NCBI GenBank assembly: GCA_009760855.2
Contig: WPIO01000044.1
Location: 1,807,393-1,871,392, forward strand
Direction: 5' to 3'
DNA: 64,000 nucleotides
DNA from: Cristatella mucedo
Taxonomy: Eukaryota; Bryozoa; Phylactolaemata; Cristatellidae
Shown here: positions 10,626 to 23,455 of the stretch, piece by piece
Layout of the letters: the number at the start of each line of letters is the position of its first letter
How positions within the stretch are numbered: the first letter of the stretch is position 1
The notes under the pieces: model-generated
Told to the model about the DNA's origin: nothing
Database searches by the model: none
What the model saw: only the letters and a program-made list of their open reading frames with translations
Position numbers and translations under genes: made by a program

Positions 10626-12514
10626 AGCTGGCTTGTGGCTAAGTGCCTAGAGGACAGATTAGCAGTTCCAGCAATGAACGTGCTACAGCTGGCACACTCC
10701 AGTCTTTCGCAACGTGGAGGTCCTACCAATCTTTGTTTACGCTCTCCTAGCCAGAGCTAGCTTTGGGAGCAATTTAGGATCATCGATATGTCGAGATTGC
10801 TGTTGCAACAGTAGAGCATACATAAAAATAATTGCATTTCCTCATGTTCTCACAATTCAGCAATGAGTTAGATCTTTTGGGCGTCATCTTGACACAGACG
10901 TACTGTATAGCTGAATTAGTCTTACCACTATCACTCATGGTCTGCTTCTGATGGATGCTGGTATCTGGGTGAATTCTACAGTAGTGTTTCCTTAGGCCAA
11001 TTATTATGTCTTATCTTTAGGCAATTTTCAATAGAAAAACCCTGTTGTCCAATAGTTTCTCAGACCTGGTGTTACGTGTAAGGTTTAGGCAGTTTGAAAT
11101 TGAAAAAGTGCTATTGTCCATGCCAAATGGCTTGTTAGCCCCTGAAACCTTACATCTGTGGAGTAACGCCCAACTTCCACTTAATAATTTCTTGCAGGAG
11201 CATAGTGATTGGCATTCACCACGAGATTTTTATGCAACCAAATAATTAGGTGCCAGGCAAGCATCTCAAAGCTGCCTATATGTCTGTCACTTCACTTATC
11301 CGGTCAGCAATTACATGCAAATGCAAGGTCAGCCGTGCAGGTGTTTACTTGCTTTAGTTGGAGTGTCACTGTATGCAGTCCGGATCTTTTGATGATTTAC
11401 AGATGACTGTTTTCGGCAAGGGCACAGTAAAGTTTGCACAAACATCTGTTAGTGGGCATGTTACAGGAATTGCTAGCAGGCCCTGTCAAACCTGGCCATT
11501 TTGCTGTTCAAGTCACATGACACAAAGTTGCCGATCACTATAGCTGAGCTGCAAGTTGCTATGAATGCTTTGCCTGGTGCCACATAATTTTTTGTTTTAC
11601 ATCTCCAGCATGTAAATAGCAACTTGGATTTTAATTTCTGCTTGGAACACCTAATTTGACAGGAACATGATCCATAATAAAGCTTTGATAGCTGCCCAAA
11701 GAGTTGAATTCAGTTACCAGATGCTAAGCTGGACTATTGCCAATGGAAGACAAATCTCATCGAAAATGACGTCTTCATGTCATTGACTTGGAAGAGCTCT
11801 CAGGTTGTTTCGCACTAGTTTTTGGTGATTGACTGGTCAGCTTTGCAACTAGCAGGCCTTACCCACCGTACAAAAAGACTCTAATTATGTCATGTGTCTG
11901 ACGTATGCTGTTTCCAGATCCCTTTGCTAAGTCTTGCAGGGCATATTCACGCAACCTTAGGATGTCATCAAGTCACAGAGATGGGCTATGCTAATATTGT
12001 GGCTTGCAAGCACGATCAACTTTCTTTAAAGTAATGAATCTACCTTACCTATTGTTGTCAAACATCCCAATTTACCATTACTGGACTCTTTCTGAACATT
12101 CTTATGCTGGCAAGCTCCAATAACCAAGAATGTGTGGATGTCTGCGCTTTACTTGCAAACCATGTAATTGGCCTATTTCCGATTCAGCTGCAGGTACCAG
12201 TGGCTTGGCAGCCTACAACTAGGTGCGAAGCACCGGAAATTGTCACCCTTTTTGAAGGCTACTAGCAAACATGACTCTTTGTGACATTATCTAACATGTA
12301 GAAAATTGGATAATTTTACACCAAACCAGCCCACACCATTTAAATACTTACATGTTTCAAGGAAAATGTCATGTAAACAGGATAATTAACATGTTCGTCC
12401 GAGAGGGTGTGGGAGATTGCCACAATGCTCCTGCACGAGAGTGTGCAAGACTTATTATGTTCCTGCCTCTTTTCAAATTCATTACCAGCCCCTCTCGGCA
12501 CCATAGCCAGCCCA
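10626..12514. other. intron 2, no recognisable feature
   Basis: Unique AT-rich sequence with short chance open frames only. Confidence 0.4.
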
Positions 12515-13760
12515 GGTGACGTAATGTAGTGTATCTCTGTCTGTAACTCCACAAAGTCATAAAGACCATGTGGGTGTTATGCAGGAGAGTTTTGTATAGC
12601 GCACTCACAGCCTAGGCAGCTTTCGGTACGCATTCGGTAGCCAACAGACTTCGTCTCATGCAACAAAGAGAAAGATGGAAGCATAGCAGAGTTAGGAGAG
12701 CAGTTGAGGTAGTGAGTAGCATAGAAGTAGCAGTTCAGGACCGCTGAAAAAGATGTGCCATAGTCGGCAGTTGGAGAGTAGATGTCGTTGCGTAAGAATT
12801 GTGGAAGCGAGTTCCACAGTCTAGGACCTGCAGAGCTAAAGCTTGTGTCGCCAACGGTCTTCAAGCAGAGGAATGGGACAGCTAATTTATTGTCCACACA
12901 GGACCTGAGGGCGCAAACAGGATGAAACTGATGCAGCAGTTCAGCTAGGTACGAAGGAGCCCAGCCCCGACAGGCCTTGTGGGTCAGCCTAAGAACCTTG
13001 CTCTGAATCCGTTGGTCAACCGGCATCCATCCTAGCTCTTTTAGCAAAGGAGACACGTGCTCAAACCTCTGGGACTTGAAGACTAGCCTTGCAGCCATAT
13101 TCATAGTCAGCTGCAGTGGCCTAGTTGCTTTCTTTGGTACCCCAGCCAAAAGGGAATTACAATAATCAAGCCGAGACAGAACTGAGGAGCTAGTTAAATT
13201 TTTTTGTAAGCCACTGATGAAGACAGCTCCTAATCTTGGATTTTGATCGGACATGGTGGCTAGCTGTAGAAGCAGTCTTCTGAATGAAGCTTTTAAAATT
13301 GAGGCAGTTGTCGAAAACGACACCTAAATTTCGAGCACGTGGTGATGGTCGCACAACATCACCTATTAGAAGAGCAAAGCCTTTTAATCCAGCCACAGGC
13401 TTAGGGTGTCCTACGAGCAGTAGTTTGGTTGTATCGTCATTTAATTTCAGGAAGTTTTCTGACATACAGGATCGAATATCGGCAAGGCAAGCATTCAATT
13501 TTTCAGTTGCTGCAGCATATTCCGACGGTTTGAATGACAAATACAACAGATTATCGTCAGCATAAAAGTGATATCTTATTCCATGGGCCTTAATCACTTT
13601 TCCCAGAGGTTGTGTATAAATGGAGAACAGCAAGGGACTGAGTACAGACCCTTGAGAGACTCCACAGGGGGTGCACTGTTTCGAAGACATGAAGTACCGT
13701 GGGTTCGATAAGGGCATGCTGCTAGTGCTTCGTAAGCAATGCATCAGCAGTAGGAATGAA
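12515..13760 (-). mobile_element. LINE-B copy, reverse transcriptase region, frameshifted
   Basis: The 3' end is at left (GTGTATCTCTGTCTGTAACT...). Two overlapping frames on the - strand (13744-13190 and 13323-12577) together give a CR1/L2-type reverse transcriptase: GVSQGSVLSPLLFSIYTQPL (motif B), HFYADDNLLYL (motif C), then SRLDYCNSLLAGVP and NMAARLVFKS. The frame change near 13200-13320 and the missing 5' part make it dead. Confidence 0.85.
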
Positions 13761-13819
13761 GCATGGGATCATTTGTGGGATCTGTGAAGGCAGCTTAAGA
13801 TTCAGCCTCGCTAAGAGTT

Positions 13820-14180
13820 TGTATTGTAATGTGTCCCCCTCTGTAACTCTACGAAGCCATAAAGACTATGTGGGTGTTATGCCGGAGAGTTTTGTATAGC
13901 ACACTCACAGCCTAAGCGGCTTTCGGTACGCATTTGGTAGCCAACAGACTTCACCTCAGGCAACAAAGAGAAAGTGGGAAGCATAGCAGAGTCAGCAGAG
14001 CAGTTGAGGTAGTGGGTAGCATGGAAGTAGCAGCTCAGGACTGCTGAAAAGGATGTGCCATTGTCGGCAGTAGGAGAGTAGTTGTCGTTGCATAAGGACT
14101 GTGGAAGTGAGTTCCACAGTCTAGGACCTGCAGTGCTTAAGTTTTTGTCGCCAACGGTCTTTAAGTGGAGGAATTGAAAT
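13820..14180 (-). mobile_element. LINE-B 3' fragment
   Basis: Starts with TGTAATGTGTCCCCCTCTGT, repeats the 3' UTR and C-terminal codons of the neighbouring copy with more mutations; ends near 14180 in AT-rich sequence with an AATTAGCTAATT-like repeat. Confidence 0.8.
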
Positions 14181-14623
14181 TTAATTAGCTAATTGATTAG
14201 CTAATTTAGCTAATTATAATTGTAATTAGCTGATTTAGTATGCCAGAAGAGCTTCCATGAAAAACGTCTGCCGCCTGCTGGACCCCTCAAGCAAGATGAG
14301 CAGCATGACTTTTGCTGACAAGATCTACCCCACACCACCAATAGAAAGACAAGCTTGTGGCACCTCGGGGCAAGTTCTGAAGGCTACTACATGGACCATA
14401 GTTAGCCAGCAAAGAGTGAGTCGGTGACTTACTGAATGCAGGCATTTTTCGGCAACCGAGAACAAGGCCACGTGAAGCTGGCTGAACAAGAGACACACGG
14501 TCAAGTGGCTGAAATGAGCTATGGGTGACGTGTGCTGGATGATTGATTACTGATTCTTGCTCAGTTGGACAGGTGAGAGCGAATTTCAGCTCTTCCGGAA
14601 GAATATATGACAACTCTACAGCA

Positions 14624-14733
<110 letters not shown>

Positions 14734-14839
14734 GCAACAACTCGAACACTGCCTGACAGGATGCTGTTTTAAGCATAGTAGAGGTGGGGTGATAGTTTGA
14801 GGGCACATTTTTGGCATCGGCTTAGGGTCGCTCCGGCAC

Positions 14840-15290
14840 AGACTCTTGGCATTATGCATTCGAATGTAGGCCCCAATGGGCTACAGACCACGAGAATTCC
14901 ATGTGGCAGATGTTTCTTGGGTTAGGCATTATGTAGTAGGAGTGTAATGACTCAAGGCTGGCAGCCAAGCTGGTCGGAGGATCTTTTCCAACACACCTGT
15001 TACCGCCATTGATTTTGCAGAGTCAGTCGCCCTATTTAAACCTCACAAAAGGGATATTGGATAACTTGGACGGGCAATTGAGAAGCAGCCCGATACCTTC
15101 TTTTCTGTGGACCATCTATTCAAGCAACTTCGAGTGTTGTGGGAGTCGATGCAACACGAGACTTCCGAAGCTGGTGATTCCCAGCCTAGTGCAGGTCATC
15201 TAGAACCAAGATGGGCTAATAAAAAAGTTTAATAATTTTATATATGCTTTGAATATTTTAATTGGTATCATACATAACACGTGTGAAGCT
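14840..15290 (+). mobile_element. Tc1/mariner transposase relic, C-terminus
   Basis: Around 15018-15200, joining two frames, the Tc1 pattern is visible: QSPYLNL, DNLDGQLR, then a frame with VDHLFKQLRVLWESMQHET. The catalytic Glu of NPIE is lost (LNLTKG). Stops and frameshifts make it a fossil. Confidence 0.65.
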
Positions 15291-15961
15291 TTTGTACCCC
15301 AGGGCTAGTAGAAGTTTAGCCTGATGGTCTTACGACAAGCCATTGCATATTTAGGAGGGCATGAATACATGAACACATGAGGGTATATGCCTGCTTGAGA
15401 CCACATGCATTACTGTGTCTGCCTGTATGCATGTAGCATGCAGGTGTAGCTAAGTGGGTTGTTTTATTGGTTTGCCAGAGTTGGCCGGTGGGCCTTCACC
15501 CTTTAAATGAGCACGAATGAGCTTTCCAGTTTGCTAGCAGCCATGCACTTATTATTTCCTTAGAATTAAAATTTGCTCCTGCCTGTCCAACTGAGCTAGC
15601 ACCTGCAAGCAATCGTCGAGTGCACATGACTGCAACGCCTATTCCGGCCACTCGACAATGTGCAGCTTACTTAGCCTCAGCTCTATGCTGTCCTTTCCTA
15701 CCTTCTTCTCTGCCAGCAAAAGACGTCTGCATCAGTTAGTTAACGACTCACCTTTTACTGGCGAACGTTGGTATAGGTTGAGGCTTCCAGTACTTTGGAT
15801 AGCTGCTTCATGCTAGACTTTCTTATTGGTAGGGTGCAGATCTCGGCAAAAAGGTCCTCTTGCTGTTTTACCATTGGAGGCCTCCAGTGATGTCAAAGTC
15901 TTGCCCATCACCATTGGCTTGGAATCCTGCATACCCTGCTTACTCACATATTTGCATATGA

Positions 15962-15963
<2 letters not shown>
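15291..15963. other. intron 2, no recognisable feature
   Basis: Unique sequence, no domain or repeat seen. Confidence 0.4.
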
Positions 15964-16000
<37 letters not shown>

Positions 16001-16025
16001 ATGTATGTATGTATGTATGTATATA
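15964..16025. repeat. (AT)n(TG)n(TATG)n microsatellite
   Basis: Compound AT, TG and GTAT repeats. Confidence 0.9.
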
Positions 16026-16384
16026 TGCATGTGATCGATTGTAGCCATTACTGTCTGCCGATTTACATTGCATGCATTTTAGTTGATCCATATCAAATGT
16101 TCAGCTATCGACACCTGTAGTGGTAGACACAATCTTGCTAACTTGCGACTTTTCGAAGTAGTAAACATCGATTGTGGAATCCAAGTGCTTCATACTTGGT
16201 TAAACTGACGTCTTAGCCAGATTTTGTTTACCAAGAATGGTCAAATGAAAGAATGCTAGTACAGAGCATAATAAGCCAAAGTACTAACTGTGAATTGAGA
16301 GAAGATGCTATTATTAGTGGTGATTGGGCCATCAAAGAATCAAGATTAGTTGATAAGATAACTTGTGGGGCATGAGGAACCAGT

Positions 16385-16560
16385 CTAGTGATAGCGCAGG
16401 AGGTAAGGTGCTTGCTCTTCAATACCGAAGTTTTGGGTTAGAAGGCTGCAGTAGGCGATGTTTTATTGCCAACTCCAAGCGGTGGTGACAGCCGTCAAGG
16501 CTCTTCTGCTGCTATACAAATGAGACTGTTAAATCAGCTAATTTCTTTTCTTTTCTTTCT
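16385..16560 (+). mobile_element. SINE-1 copy
   Basis: Diverged head (AGGAGGTAAGGTGCTTGCTC) and well-kept tail (AGGCTCTTCTGCTGCTATAC, GACTGTTAAATCAGCTAA). Confidence 0.75.
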
Positions 16561-16822
16561 AGTGGGAACTTCCATATTACATTTTTACGCATCTGCCGTG
16601 ACGATTCCTCCGAAAATGATGAAAGGGTTTGCTAAGTTACGGCCCTTTGTGCCCCAGAATAGTTGCACGGGAGTTGCTTAAGGTTATCTGCAACTATGGT
16701 GAAATATGTTCATGTCCATCATAGTCTAGTGATTGATGGAAACGGCTTCGAAAAACTGATATGCCAATTTAGCTAAGTGCTGGCTGATTAGCTGGTTAAC
16801 AGTTTTGTCATGCAGTGGTTAG

Positions 16823-17015
16823 GAAATAATAAAAAATTAAATACTAGCTGATTTAACAGTCTCTTTTTGTATAGCGACAGAAGAGCCTTTACGACTATCA
16901 CCACCGCTTGCAGTGGCGATACAGGATCGCCCACTGCAGGATTCGAACCCACGACCTCGATGCCGAGGTTGTGAAAAGGCAGCTGCCTTACCTAGTGAGC
17001 CATTACGACTCTGGG
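16823..17015 (-). mobile_element. SINE-1 copy
   Basis: Complete on the - strand, from tail (ACTAGCTGATTTAACAG) to tRNA-like head. The B box GGGTTCGAATCC is perfect. Confidence 0.85.
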
Positions 17016-17674
17016 CTAGTTGACCCTGGTTACCTTAGATCAGGGTAGGCAAACTTTTTGAACGACAGGCCATTTCAGGTGGTCAAGGAGGCATACTAGG
17101 CCAGAAGAAAGACGGTCCGGCCGGAGCGGGTGTGGCCAGACGAACAGTCACAACAGGCACATGGATGCACATGACAACTATAGGGGTAGACCTTTGTCCT
17201 CCCTCCAGGTCAGGTGCTTCAGTTTCAAGCAAGCATGTGACACCAGTTCTAAAAATAAGCATGGGCCACAGCTTGAGCTGCAACCAGCAGTAATGAAAGG
17301 GAACAAAATTACAATTCAATTAGGTCCGATCCAATAATAAATAATTAGGGGGCGTTAGGCCAGACTGGAATACTTGCTAAGCCATATCAGGCCTTCTGCC
17401 TTAGATCAACTGCATGTGTCGCCGACTATCATGGTAGAAAAACGTTAAGACGGTAAGAACCTACCTCGAGTGGTTGGCAGCTCAGACAGATCGGAATAAC
17501 TTTTACACCAATTTTTACTTCCGTTCTGTCAATTAGTTTGCTTACAACCTGTTTGGCTCTATTAAGACATTGAACATTTTCCTTGATCTAGAAGGTAGTT
17601 AGATGGTACATTAGAGCAACAGCTGTGAAAAGCAACAACTCTGCCGAACTTGTGTAGCATATTAAGACAAAACT
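17016..17674. other. intron 2, no recognisable feature
   Basis: Unique sequence; the 78-codon open frame on the - strand has no domain. Confidence 0.35.
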
Positions 17675-17985
17675 TGTTATATTCCTCAGGGAACTAGATC
17701 AAACGCACCGTAATCCTCGACAATCCGATCCCTTGCACAACCACACGCTTTTCCTAATCGTAACAACTCTCTGCGGTTGTGGACCAGCAGAGAGAACTTG
17801 TCCATCCCAGCATCCAAGTGGTTCGTACATGAACTCATAGAACTCAAGAACAGCTTCCTCACACACAACCTCAGCTGCCTGTCGTTATTGCTCCATAGTA
17901 GCTTTATAGGGTTCAAATAAGGTGGCTGGCTGAACCACTGCACCAGCACCCAACAAGGATTTGTCACGGACAGGTGGCTGAGGCC
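17675..17985 (-). mobile_element. Tc1/mariner transposase relic
   Basis: The - strand frame 17967-17686 reads QPPYLNPIKLLWSNNDRQLR, the C-terminal Tc1/mariner block, with the catalytic Glu changed to Lys, then about 60 residues of the C-terminus. Confidence 0.75.
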
Positions 17986-18354
17986 GGCTGTTCGGCCTAC
18001 ATTGCTAGAGGACCCGTTCAGTATTACTCAGGCTTTTTGCAAATGTACATGTATAGTTTGAGACAAGTACCGAAGCTGATAGCTTCCATTCCTGGTAAGA
18101 CAAAGGGAAGTGATAAAGAATCATGGTGGGACGACGTCACACTAAACGTGCACACACCAGCAGTATGTTGTCTTTTGGTTTGCAATACATGTTGTCTATG
18201 TACCTCTAGCTTCTTGTAATTGAATGCATCGGGAAAGGATGAGTTGTGGTTTTCTAAAAGACGTAATCCCGGGAAGGCCTGTGTTTATGCAGGTAATTGC
18301 ACTACGATATTTGCAAGAAGACTGCACAATTTGAATACTTTTACAGCATTGCTT

Positions 18355-18445
18355 GGCTCAACCTCCCTCCTCTTGGACCCAGTGGTTAAGATGCTCGTCC
18401 CGACCGAATTATGGCTGACCGTGAAGTCATGTGAGTTAGAATGAG
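18355..18445 (+). mobile_element. SINE-2 head fragment
   Basis: AGTGGTTAAGATGCTCGTCCCGACC resembles the SINE-2 A-box region; the rest is degraded. Confidence 0.45.
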
Positions 18446-18529
18446 ACAAGATGGCCGTCGTCGGATAGCTGACTTTGCCTCAGCCTTTCGAAAAGAGCCT
18501 GCTTGCTAACTAACAGAGAGTTGGAGACC

Positions 18530-18632
18530 TGCACTGGGCGATCATGTATTGCGTACTGCAAGCCAGGTGATGGCCGTTAAGGCTCTTCTGTCACTCTATA
18601 AATGAGGCTGTCTAATCATCTAACCTATCGTA
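18530..18632 (+). mobile_element. SINE-1 3' fragment
   Basis: From the GGGCGATC landmark through GTTAAGGCTCTTCTGTCACT to the AATCATCTAA end. Confidence 0.65.
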
Positions 18633-18639
18633 TGTACAC

Positions 18640-18790
18640 CGAGCTGGTTTAGTCAAGCGGTTAATTTGCTCGCCCCGACCAAGGTCTGGCCGGGATCGTG
18701 GGCTCGAGCCCTGTGGCATATGTGAAACGCTTGAATAGAGACTAGCTTCTCTTGGGCGCTATACAAATGAATTATATTAAAATGAATTAT
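18640..18790 (+). mobile_element. SINE-2 copy, near complete
   Basis: CCGAGCTGGTTTAGTCAAGC (A-box region), GGGCTCGAGCCC (B box), then GAGACTAGCTTCTCTTGGGC and GCTATACAAATGAATTATA. The best guide to the family. Confidence 0.85.
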
Positions 18791-19324
18791 AACCTTGGCA
18801 TGGCATTGCGATGGGATTCAACAGATAATATAAAATGGGATCTCAGCTGTCGTGAAGGGTCCGAGCACCTTAGCAGAGTGTACTGTCATATGCAATCGAA
18901 AAAGGAGCTTTACGAGTGGGACTTCTTTCGCTGTGCAATGGAATGCAGTGAATTTTGGTGGATTGCGTTATGGAGGCTTCCCGTGCGCCGTAGTAACGAC
19001 CTAGGTATGTCGGGTGGCCGGCACTGGCCAGCTTTGCTAGCCGAGGTAGGGAGCGGCAGAGGCAGAGCTCATTCGTTCACCTCCTCCTTGTGGTCTACTC
19101 GGGCGGCTCGTCCTCGGCCGTCGAGTCGGCAGCACCGGAAGCTGGCGCTGTCTGAGGGCGAACCGGCTATATTCGATGTGCAGGCGATGATGAGGTCAAA
19201 TCGTGCGAAGATCACCACTCCTGAGACTTCTGGAAGCAACTGATATCCCACCCCGAGTGGATTTTGATGGATTTGCCTGACCCACACCAGGGCAGGTCCA
19301 GACTGTAAGCATGGCTGCACTCGT
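18791..19324. other. intron 2, no recognisable feature
   Basis: An open frame of 163 codons crosses from the SINE into this region. It has no recognisable domain and is probably chance, although 19000-19240 is GC-richer than its surroundings. Confidence 0.35.
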
Positions 19325-19602
19325 TGAGGCACAAAACGCACCTATTTATCACAGCATTTAGTGGGTCCATGCGATTCTCCTTTATGTGCTTATGTTTACT
19401 GACACTGTGCATGCTGCCACTAACCATCTTTACATGCTGACTCTGTGCATGTCACCCCAAGCTATGCTATTCTTATTGAGCATGCTACTAATATACTGCT
19501 AACCATTCGATAACTGCTCCCTTTGCAGCAAATGTAAAGTGCCGAAAAAGAGATTGAGTTTTCTGAGGTGCTATATCAAATGTATTATTATTATTATTAT
19601 GG
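19325..19602 (+). mobile_element. LINE-A 3' fragment
   Basis: Begins at the last coding codons (ATTTAGTGGGTCC), runs through the 3' UTR to AAGAGATTGAGTTTTCTGAG and ATT repeats. Confidence 0.85.
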
Positions 19603-20654
19603 ATGGGCTATGCATTCTTCTCGTAGTAAGTCTTTAGTGCCATTCAAGTTGCTGTGGACCCAGCTGTGGATAGCTGTGGATAGTAGTTTATTAATGGAGA
19701 TAGTGTTTTAATCAGGTTGCTGCCTGCTTCTTCACTTATTGTTGTTGGATAATCGTATCCTTACTTAAGTCCGTCTTGGATGGATTTGTCCAGATGAATT
19801 GGGTTAACTGTAAAGGATGAGCTTTCTTTTTGTACTTGCTCAAGTAGTGTAGCGAAAGTACAGCCGTACCTCGTATGTACTCCTTTAGTCGGTTGCCTAT
19901 TCTCAGCCACACGGCTTGACCCCATTTCAGGGTGGTCTTTGTGTTGGCTGCAGTCAAAGTGGCACAAGCTTTTGCAGAAATACTGGCTTCATCACCTCTT
20001 AGGCAATACTTCCCTGAAAAGGAAGCTGGAGCTGAAGTCAATTGTGCTAGTGATGCCCTGCATAGATGTGCTGCCATGCTGCTATCGATTCTAGACACCG
20101 TAGTAATGCTATCAGATACTGTATGTTCATGGGTTGCTCTGACAGCTATATTTGTCTGGTCGACCGAAGACCAGCTTTTACGCTACCTTTGTTTCGAGCC
20201 GAGGCAGCTGTTTTTCGACTAGTGATGGGCTCTCAATAGTCTTGCTACTAGAATTTAGCATTGGAGCTTTGCTAGTTATTCCATATACCACGCGATGGGG
20301 GGGCAGGTTTGATTGAAGCTGTGGGACATCTAAATGCTTACTCCTGGCGACCGTCATCTGCTTGGGGCATGCTTCCCAATCCTTTGCCGACTGTCAGCCT
20401 GGGCTTCCATGCCTGAGCCCACCTGCAGTGCATCACACAAGCTGGTCATCACTATAGCTTTGCCGATTCCCGGTGACCTTACTATTCTGCACAAATATGC
20501 ATGCCTATTATCAATCAGCTCACTGTTGTAGCTCAAATGTATTGTTAACCCTTTTTTTGCCTGTTGTCATGAATGGGAAATCTCCCACACCCACAGGAAG
20601 CCCAGCAATAGCTAGATCTGCCACTCTTAAAGTGTGTCCATGTAATGCACATTC
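19603..20654. other. intron 2, no recognisable feature
   Basis: Open frames near 19736-20222 on both strands overlap each other; neither shows a domain. Confidence 0.35.
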
Positions 20655-22085
20655 AATGTGATAAACCCTAACCGTAGTTGACACGATTCTTGACAATGCT
20701 CTTGACATGTTTGCTTTGACCGAGAAGTGGCTGAAATCAACTAACTGTCCGACCATAACCGGCACCACCCTCACAGGCTTACCTTTCTATCATACTCGAT
20801 CTAAATTACAGCTGGTGATGGAATATTCATTGTTCCTTTTTCCTCCCTCAGTTTTAAACCGTTTGCAGTCGCCTGGAAGCAGTCTTATGAATCTCTTGCT
20901 CTGAGTCCCTCAAACATCAAGTTGCCAAAGTTAAGAGTAGTATATCGCCTTAATTATGATGTCTTTCTTTATTTAAGATTTTTCTGATCTCATTTCGATT
21001 CTGCATTTCAGAAATTTTCCTTTTGTCCCTTTCTCTCAATTGGCGATTTACATTGATTTTACTCACCAACTGATCCCTCGTGTGCTTAATTGTGTGCATT
21101 ACATAAATCATTTTCTGATGTGATCTTACGTGCGTTGCCCCACTCACAGCAAAAGTTGCACAGTCTATCAAACATTATCTCACGATGGTGTGCTGTTAGC
21201 TCCAATTAGTACCTAATTCTGAAAATCTGATCTCATTCGGATTTCAGTCAGTTTACGTTTTGGTTTACAGTTTTTGCCTACTTCTATATACAAAAATAAT
21301 TTTGTAAACCTTAAGACCCTTTACATTGATGCCGTTCATACAAAACTATCTTTCTATTAGTTACTGCTCCGTTCAACCCTCTGTCCCAAATGTTCTCACT
21401 GGTTTAATGTTACAGCACGATACTAGTCGACGTTCTGGACAAGTTTGCTCCTTTGGCTACACCCCCTTCAGGCCCTTGCCGGATGGCTTGTGGTTTACCT
21501 GAGACATTAATTAAACTAGCTAGGTCTACTTAGAGAAACCTTGAGAAAAACTTACCAAAGATCTTGCCTGACAGTCCATCGAGTGGCATTCTTGGGCTAT
21601 TATACAGCAAACGAAGCCATCCTAGTTAGAGCCAAGTACAGCTTCTATAGAAGCATCGTGGGATTACAGATACATAATCAAAGAAACCTGATGTCGACTG
21701 AAAACCATCTCGTTAACTCATCTTTGCTCAGTGATTCTTTCTCTTGATTCGTGTGGCAATTAGCATCTTTCTTGGCAAGATATATAGGATCGTAGAGTCT
21801 ATCCCCGGTGGGCTTCTCTTCCTCAATAACATTCCCACTGGACTCATCTCCTCCCATTCTGCTAAGAACCCCAATCTGCACCTTCAAGCATACCACTGAA
21901 GACCTCGCGTCGAAGTTTATTTTCCTGTCTTAAAAGACTACTTACCCTATAGGCCCTATGCCCACTTTTCTGCCGGGATGCATGTAGCTGTTGTTACCCT
22001 GATGGATGGAGCTGAGTTGCTTCCTTTCCAGCAGGTGCAAAGTGCCTTGAAAGCGAGTTTGTTCTCTTAGCTTTCCATACAATTG
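20655..22085 (+). mobile_element. LINE copy with endonuclease remnants, RT deleted
   Basis: A decayed ORF2 5' half. Around 20690-20790 it reads DMFALTEKWLKSTNCPTITG, the ALTETWL strand of LINE endonucleases. At about 20985 it reads DFSDLISI, and 21555-21715 reads SCLTVHRVAFLGYYTANEAI then YSFYRSIVGLQIHNQRNL, the post-endonuclease linker of CR1/L2-type LINEs. From about 22025 a LINE-A-like 3' tail follows directly (AAAGTGCCTTGAAAGCGAGT), so the reverse transcriptase is missing. Many stops. Family assignment to LINE-A rests on that tail. Confidence 0.6.
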
Positions 22086-23455
22086 CTTGTTAATTCAATC
22101 ATTATGATTATAAAGCAGGGGCAGGTGAGGCTGTTAAAACACAACATTACGAGTAAAGGTTATACCATCTATATGAACATTCTTTCGAAATGTATAATAG
22201 ACAGTCGTGCAATAGGTGCTGGTCCCCATTATAAATGCACGAATTTGTTTGTTTGCGCAATGTATATCTTCGTGGGCCATTTTAGGTTAAGTAAATATTC
22301 AACGTGACGTTTTTGTGTGCTCACGGTGATTAACGAGGAATGATAATTCCAAGGCTTTCCAATGATGAACCGAAAGCCGAGATGAAGTGGCTAAAGCAAG
22401 AATGAATAATGGTGAATGCCTCAGTGCATTGATGAAGAATTTCAGAGTCAACGATGATTTTCACAGGCCGGCTTCATATGCTCTCGAGTGCTATGGTCAC
22501 ATTTTTTTGGAAATCGATCGAACTTGTTTGTCTGCAAACAATTTTTTGTTTTATCCAATTCACTCTATATTTGTTAACGAAACCTGTCGAGCAGAAACTG
22601 ACAACCAATGACTGGCATGCAGATGCGTCTAGACCCTCTTCTGCTTGGTGCTGTTCTCATAAAGCCGGAACTCCTGAAATTTGCAGAAATGTGGTCTATT
22701 GTCAGTGGATTTCCGAAGCAAAATCTCATGTACAGCTTTTTTGCCCACGGATTCCATGTCTTTTTGCGATGTCTTATGGAGCCATACGATCCATTACTTA
22801 TTATTTGATATATGGTGTCTGGTAATCTGTATTTCTATGCAACAGTGGCTGAAATTCGAGGGCCAGATTCACTTTAACCAGAGTGCCATATACTGGGTAT
22901 CTGCTGTAAAGAATCTTTTATCTAAATGCATAATTTGTATGTCTAGCAGATTTTGAGCATCAGTTAAAAATATTCTGCATGACTGAATATATTTCTTGGA
23001 TAAGAGACATTGGGCTCTGGGTGAAGAAAAAAGGAAAGGCATTCTGCAAACCTCCCAGCAAACTTGAGGAGGGAGACTGCTAATTGCCTTGTCATCCTCA
23101 GAAGACCGAGTTGGACGATGGTCGGGCTGAGTGTCGCCAAATGGCACGGGGATCTCAAGGAATGAGATCATGTAATGGTTGAGTTGTCAGCATGGATCTT
23201 AAAACCATTTCATAGGCCCCGAATAAGCCATTGTGTCAGCCGTGTTACTCATGTCTTGGGGCTAATTGTAATATAGTCCAATATGCAATCTGGTATGTGC
23301 CGACTCATATTATCATTCATATGACATTATATGACCATTCATATGCTGATTTATATGGCAGTGTATATGCCTGTTCGTATCTCGATGTGTGCACTCGTGA
23401 GTGTGAGCTTGCTCGTGCGTGTGCAGGTGTTTGTGTGTGCGCACCCTTTTTTCAG
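22086..23455. other. end of intron 2, no recognisable feature
   Basis: AT-rich unique sequence. Several overlapping open frames (22387-22956) show no domain. A CATATGA-type repetition occurs at 23305-23360. Confidence 0.4.

Noticed and set aside
20950-21171. charged 73-codon frame on the - strand (coiled-coil-like)
   Set aside because: It is the antisense of the decayed LINE endonuclease region on the + strand.
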